Positions 5,860 through 9,104 of a DNA stretch of 9,104 nucleotides are shown piece by piece. The stretch lies in contig DASQMI010000016.1 of NCBI GenBank assembly GCA_035645555.1, forward strand, positions 1 to 9,104, read 5' to 3'. The position numbers and the translations under genes were made by a program. The stretch is from Lysobacter_F sp035645555. GTDB lineage: Bacteria; Pseudomonadota; Gammaproteobacteria; Xanthomonadales; Xanthomonadaceae. Numbering within the stretch: the stretch's first letter is position 1; the number at the start of each line of letters is the position of its first letter. The notes under the pieces are model-generated. The model ran no database searches and was not told the origin of the DNA. It worked only from the letters and a program-made list of their open reading frames with translations.

Positions 5860-7970
5860 CGGCGTACGCCAAGCCGCGCGCCAGTGCACTCAGCGCGGCG
5901 ATTCTCGGACTCGTGGCCGGTTCCATGTCCGCGCTGGCCGCGCCGCCCCGCGAAGAGGACAAGCGCGCACGGGCCAACATCGTTACCCAGGCGGTGCTGC
6001 TGACAGTGGGCGGCCCGGCCGCCCAGGACGAAAGTCCCCGCGCCACTGTGCCGGCCGAGGCCGACGAGGGAGCAAGCGGCGATGACGAATACCGCGACCG
6101 CATCCTCGGGCCGAGCGAACTGGCGCCCTTGCCGCCGGAAGAAGACGACATCACCGATCCCGGCGGGCTGCCGCGGAGCCTGCGGCTGGAGGCACTGGGC
6201 AGCCGCAACGAACGGGGCGACGAAAGCTTTGCCGAGTACGGCGCGCGCGTCGGCGCGTTCTGGGAAACCTACTCGCTTGGCAGCTTCTCCCTCGAGGCCA
6301 ACGCGCTGACCAGCGACCGCGACCGTCAGGGCAACGGCGGCTGGGGCGGCAGCGCGACGCTCTGGCAGCGCGGCTTCGCGCTCGACGGCGGCTGGAGCGT
6401 CGACAACGGCTTCGGCGTCCTCAACACGCCCACGGTGCCGCTGCAGCGGGAGCAGTATCGGTTCTTCCTGCCTACCGTGACGTTCGCCGGCGCCAGCACC
6501 GCCTGGACACGGAAGCCACAGGGACTGGAGCTGCAGGCGGCGTTCGGCCGGGCCGGGCGTTACGAGGGCACCCGCGTGGTCGGGTTCGACGTGGCCGACG
6601 GCCACGTCGGCGCGCTCGGCGCACAGTGGCGCTGGACGCCGGAGTGGACCGGCGCGGCCTCGCTGCTGGTCACCGACGGCCGGCTTGTCCCGGATGCCGA
6701 CGGCACCCTGCCCGCCTTTCCGGATGCTCGCCTCGAGCCCGCCCGCACCCGCGCGTTGTACGCCGGCACCGCGCGCACGTTGCCGGACGGCTCGCTGCAG
6801 CTGAACCTGCTGGCGAGCGACGGCGACGGCCTCGACGCTGCGCTCGGAGGCTGGTTCGACTACACGCAGCGGCGCGGCCGCTACCGGCACCATGCCGGCG
6901 CGTTCTGGCTGCAGCCGGACCTCGCCTGGGGCACGCACCCGATCAACAACAACGTCGTCGGCGCCTATTACCGGCTCGGCTACCAGTACGCACGCTGGCA
7001 GTGGACGGTAGGCGTCGACCGCCTGAAAGCGCTCGAGGGCGAGGGCCTCGATGGCTGGTATGCCACCGGCTACGCGCGCTACCAGGCGAGCACCACGCTG
7101 GGCTATGGCGGCAGCCTCAGCCTTCGCCGCACGCCCGATACCGCGCACAGCCTGCAGCTCTTCCTCGACAAGCGCACCGACTGGGGTCAGACCCGGCTGC
7201 AGTTCGACCAGGCGCGCAGCGCCCGCGACAACGACAGCTGGCTGCTGACCGTCGACCAGGCGCTTCCGCTGCAGCAGGGCCGGCGGCTGTCGGTCAGCGC
7301 CTCCTACGGCTCGCTCAGCTACGAGGACGGCGAGGACAGCCGCACCGCCAGTGTCGCGGTGTACGGCAGCGCCGACCTCACCGACACGCTCTCCATCGAC
7401 GGCACTGCGCGCTGGACCGAGTCCGACGGCCCGGCCGCGCTGCGCGGTCGCGACATCAACCTTGGCCTGAACTGGCGGCTGGCCGACCACTGGCTGCTGA
7501 CCGCGGCCTACTACGAGAGCCGCGGCGCGCAGCGTTCGCCGTTCGTGATCGACCCGCTCGCCAACGAGCAGCCGTTCGTGCGCCTGCCGCGCGATCGCGC
7601 CGTGCTGCTCACCCTGCAGTTCCATCGCCAGGCCGGCAGCCCGCAGGCCGTGCTGGGCGGCCCGCCGGACGCGGCCCACGGCCGCATCGCGGGCAGCGTG
7701 TTCCTCGACGACAACGACGACGGCGTGCGCGCCGCTTCCGAGCAGCCGGCGGCGAACCTGACCGTCATCCTCGACGGGCGCTGGTCGGTCCGCACCGACA
7801 GCCTCGGCAATTTCGAGTTCCCGCGCGTCGCGGTCGGCACCCACACCCTGACGGTGCTGCCGGACAACCTGCCGCTGCCGTGGTTCATCGACGACACCGC
7901 CGCTCGCACCGTCGAGGTACGCGTCCGCGACACGGCGCGCGCGGACATCGGTGCCCGCCGCCCGCGCTGA
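5856..7970 (+). CDS. Gene E: outer-membrane usher-like barrel with C-terminal SdrD-B-like domain
   Basis: This 704-residue protein has a signal peptide cleaved after ALA (about residue 28). Residues 29-100 are a charged, probably flexible region rich in Glu, Asp and Pro. Residues 100-590 are dense in aromatic, glycine and alternating hydrophobic residues typical of an outer-membrane beta barrel; the last barrel strand is probably VLLTLQF (583-589), ending in Phe like a BAM recognition signal. Residues 609-704 form an SdrD-B / Cna-B-like Ig domain with a calcium-loop-like DxNxDG motif (D618, N620, D622, G623) and the typical DSLGNFEFPRVAVGTHTL stretch. By position after the chaperone it should be the assembly and secretion platform. 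Classical ushers are usually 800 residues or more, with an N-terminal chaperone-binding domain, a plug and two C-terminal domains; I cannot identify those parts here. GC is very high (47 of 60 at 6301-6360), unlike genes A and B. Alternative: a surface-anchoring porin-like protein. Confidence 0.65.
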   Translation: MTAYAKPRASALSAAILGLVAGSMSALAAPPREEDKRARANIVTQAVLLTVGGPAAQDESPRATVPAEADEGASGDDEYRDRILGPSELAPLPPEEDDITDPGGLPRSLRLEALGSRNERGDESFAEYGARVGAFWETYSLGSFSLEANALTSDRDRQGNGGWGGSATLWQRGFALDGGWSVDNGFGVLNTPTVPLQREQYRFFLPTVTFAGASTAWTRKPQGLELQAAFGRAGRYEGTRVVGFDVADGHVGALGAQWRWTPEWTGAASLLVTDGRLVPDADGTLPAFPDARLEPARTRALYAGTARTLPDGSLQLNLLASDGDGLDAALGGWFDYTQRRGRYRHHAGAFWLQPDLAWGTHPINNNVVGAYYRLGYQYARWQWTVGVDRLKALEGEGLDGWYATGYARYQASTTLGYGGSLSLRRTPDTAHSLQLFLDKRTDWGQTRLQFDQARSARDNDSWLLTVDQALPLQQGRRLSVSASYGSLSYEDGEDSRTASVAVYGSADLTDTLSIDGTARWTESDGPAALRGRDINLGLNWRLADHWLLTAAYYESRGAQRSPFVIDPLANEQPFVRLPRDRAVLLTLQFHRQAGSPQAVLGGPPDAAHGRIAGSVFLDDNDDGVRAASEQPAANLTVILDGRWSVRTDSLGNFEFPRVAVGTHTLTVLPDNLPLPWFIDDTAARTVEVRVRDTARADIGARRPR

Positions 7971-7977
7971 GCCGCGT

Positions 7978-8007
7978 TTGCCGGATCCGGCCACAGCCGG
8001 CTAGAAT
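7978..8007 (+). promoter_or_regulatory. Putative rpsB promoter
   Basis: TTGCCG (7978-7983, 4 of 6 to consensus), an 18-bp spacer and TAGAAT (8002-8007, 5 of 6) form a good housekeeping promoter only 7 bp after the gene E stop. The spacer region includes the 12-bp perfect palindrome GCCGGATCCGGC (7980-7991). The inferred start near 8014 gives an rpsB leader of about 227 nt. Confidence 0.7.
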
Positions 8008-8013
8008 GCAAGG

Positions 8014-8240
8014 CTTGCCGCCCCCGAGCGGCCGCCCACGCCGGGCGCAGCGCGGAAGCCCGCTTCCCGCAGGCGAATACACACCCGTCGCCCCCTTTCG
8101 TGCCGGGGTGCCCGTCAGGTCCGCCTGCGGGTTCGGCCACGAATGCGGCGGGGAGGCCCAACCCCGGAACCCCGTCCCGCCCCGCGGGACACCGCCCTCT
8201 TTCCCACCGGCGGCCGGTTCCACGTCCTGGAGACACTGCA
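8014..8240 (+). promoter_or_regulatory. Structured rpsB 5' leader (candidate S2 autoregulatory RNA)
   Basis: A long-range perfect 10-bp stem pairs 8066-8075 (CCCGCAGGCG) with 8122-8131 (CGCCTGCGGG) and encloses a second stem, 8082-8086 with 8106-8110. Downstream are a 7-bp hairpin GTCCCGC-CCC-GCGGGAC (8174-8190) and a hairpin ACCGG-CGG-CCGGT (8206-8218) just before the Shine-Dalgarno GGAGA (8229-8233). In enterobacteria the map-rpsB gap carries a conserved leader (t44 RNA) through which S2 represses its own synthesis. By location and length this region is a plausible counterpart. I see no primary-sequence match that would prove homology. No open reading frame here is convincing. Confidence 0.5.
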
Positions 8241-9080
8241 ATGCCCCAGATCACCATGCGCCAGATGCTGGAGGCCGGCGTTCATTTCGGCCACCAGACC
8301 CGCTACTGGAACCCGAAGATGGGTCCTTACATCTTCGGCGCCCGCGGCAAGATCCACATCATCAACCTCGAGAAGACGGTTCCGCTGTTCAACGACGCGA
8401 TGAATTTCATCTCGGGCGTGGCGCAGAAGCGCGGCATCGTGCTGTTCGTCGGCACCAAGCGCTCCGCGCGCGACGCAGTGAAGGAAGAAGCCGAGCGTTG
8501 TGGCATGCCGTACATGACCCAGCGCTGGCTGGGCGGCACGCTGACCAACTTCCGCACCGTCAAGCAGTCGGTGCAGCGCCTGAAGGAGCTGGAAGCGGCC
8601 GAGACCGACGGCACGTTCAGCCGCCTGGTCAAGCACGAAGTGCTGGCACTGCGCCGCGAGCGCGAGAAGCTGCTGGCCTCGCTCGGTGGCATCAAGGAAA
8701 TGAACCGTCTGCCGGACGCGCTGTTCGTGATCGACATCGGTCATGAGGACATCGCGGTCAAGGAAGCCAAGGTGCTCGGCATTCCGGTGGTGGCCGTGGT
8801 CGACACCAACTACGACCCGAACATCGTCGACTACCCGATCCCGGGCAACGACGACGCGATCCGCGCCGTGCAGCTGTACGCCCGCGCCGCCGCCGACGCC
8901 GTGCTGGAAGGCAAGGCGGCCGCGCCGGTGATGGGCAGCCGCGACGAGGAGCTCGTCGAGGCGACCGAGGGCGGCGACACCGCCGCCAAGGACGACCGCA
9001 AGGTGCCGCGCGGCCGCGGCCCGGCCAAGAAGGGCCCGGCCAAGAAGGCCGACGCCGCCGAAGCGCCGGCCGCCGAGTAA
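8241..9080 (+). CDS. rpsB: 30S ribosomal protein S2
   Basis: Component of the small ribosomal subunit at the head-body junction, needed for S1 binding. The product has 279 residues and all the S2 hallmarks: MRQMLEAGVHFGHQTRYWNPKM at the N-terminus (residues 6-27), IHIINLEKT (39-47), RWLGGTLTN (95-103), LPDALFVID and GIPVVAVVDTN later, and IPGNDDAIRA near residue 209. It starts at ATG 8241, with GGAGA 7-8 nt upstream; an in-frame ATG at 8100 lies inside the leader and gives a tail unlike S2. The core ends near residue 235. The remaining ~44 residues form an acidic then Lys/Ala/Pro-rich extension absent from the 241-residue E. coli protein. tsf is expected next but lies outside the window. Confidence 0.98.
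   Translation: MPQITMRQMLEAGVHFGHQTRYWNPKMGPYIFGARGKIHIINLEKTVPLFNDAMNFISGVAQKRGIVLFVGTKRSARDAVKEEAERCGMPYMTQRWLGGTLTNFRTVKQSVQRLKELEAAETDGTFSRLVKHEVLALRREREKLLASLGGIKEMNRLPDALFVIDIGHEDIAVKEAKVLGIPVVAVVDTNYDPNIVDYPIPGNDDAIRAVQLYARAAADAVLEGKAAAPVMGSRDEELVEATEGGDTAAKDDRKVPRGRGPAKKGPAKKADAAEAPAAE
9018..9047 (+). repeat. 15-bp perfect tandem repeat in the rpsB tail
   Basis: GGCCCGGCCAAGAAG is present twice head to tail, in frame, giving GPAKK-GPAKK at residues 260-269 of S2. Such an in-frame unit can vary in number by slippage without breaking the gene. Confidence 0.85.
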
Positions 9081-9104
9081 CCGTCGTGTCACGCGGCCGC
9101 GCCA

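Noticed and set aside
7980..7991. GCCGGATCCGGC palindrome as a separate operator
   Set aside because: It lies within the rpsB promoter spacer, and GC-rich palindromes are common here; no known regulator site was recognised.
5565..7994. 809-codon open frame on the minus strand opposite genes D and E
   Set aside because: It is a shadow frame in GC-rich DNA: no signal peptide or family motif, Arg/Ala/Val-rich low-complexity sequence, and it lies opposite better-supported coding sequence.
8100..8240. Upstream in-frame ATG extending rpsB by 47 codons
   Set aside because: The extension is Pro/Gly/Arg-rich, overlaps the structured leader and is unlike any S2 N-terminus; ATG 8241 has a proper ribosome binding site.
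6626..8746. 706-codon plus-strand frame overlapping genes E and rpsB
   Set aside because: Its product is Arg/Pro/Ala-rich with no domains, and it runs out of gene E through the rpsB promoter and leader into rpsB.

Overview
The window is GC-rich bacterial DNA, about 60-78% GC in the lines I counted by hand. The protein sequences are those of a gammaproteobacterium of the Xanthomonadaceae/Lysobacteraceae type (Lysobacter, Luteimonas, Stenotrophomonas or Xanthomonas relatives). This rests on the GlnD, Map and S2 sequences and on the divergent map / rpsB arrangement. I cannot name the species.

Layout. Positions 1-2186 (minus strand) hold glnD, the PII uridylyltransferase, whose C-terminus is cut off by the window edge. 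Upstream of it and overlapping by 4 bp is map (type I methionine aminopeptidase, 2977-2183, minus). A roughly 290-bp divergent control region follows. It contains a strikingly AT-rich island with a perfect CRP/Clp-type palindrome (3081-3096), a promoter-like TTGACA element and a structured leader. Next comes a five-gene plus-strand operon at 3270-7970. Finally rpsB (ribosomal protein S2, 8241-9080) has its own promoter and a long, base-paired leader.

The notable content is the five-gene operon, which looks like a non-classical chaperone-usher-type fimbrial or surface-fibre system placed between map and rpsB. Gene A (3270-3869) is a secreted major-pilin-like protein. A 9-bp hairpin separates it from gene B (3921-4607, GTG start), a Cys-containing pilin-like protein. 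Genes C (4604-5056, small secreted subunit), D (5053-5859, periplasmic PapD-like chaperone) and E (5856-7970, outer-membrane barrel with a C-terminal SdrD-B-like Ig domain) follow. B, C, D and E are joined by three ATGA overlaps. A and B share three sequence motifs, and B and C share another, so the subunits are probably paralogous. E is in the place of an usher but is short, and by eye I see neither a usual plug domain nor paired C-terminal domains.

Likely logic: a CRP/Clp-family regulator controls the operon promoter. The leader and the A-B hairpin may set the ratio of major subunit to assembly proteins. Subunits A, B and C are exported by Sec, held by chaperone D and passed to the outer-membrane platform E. 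I see no convincing terminator between E and rpsB, so fimbrial transcripts could read into the ribosomal protein operon. No tRNA, rRNA, IS element, CRISPR array or origin was seen.
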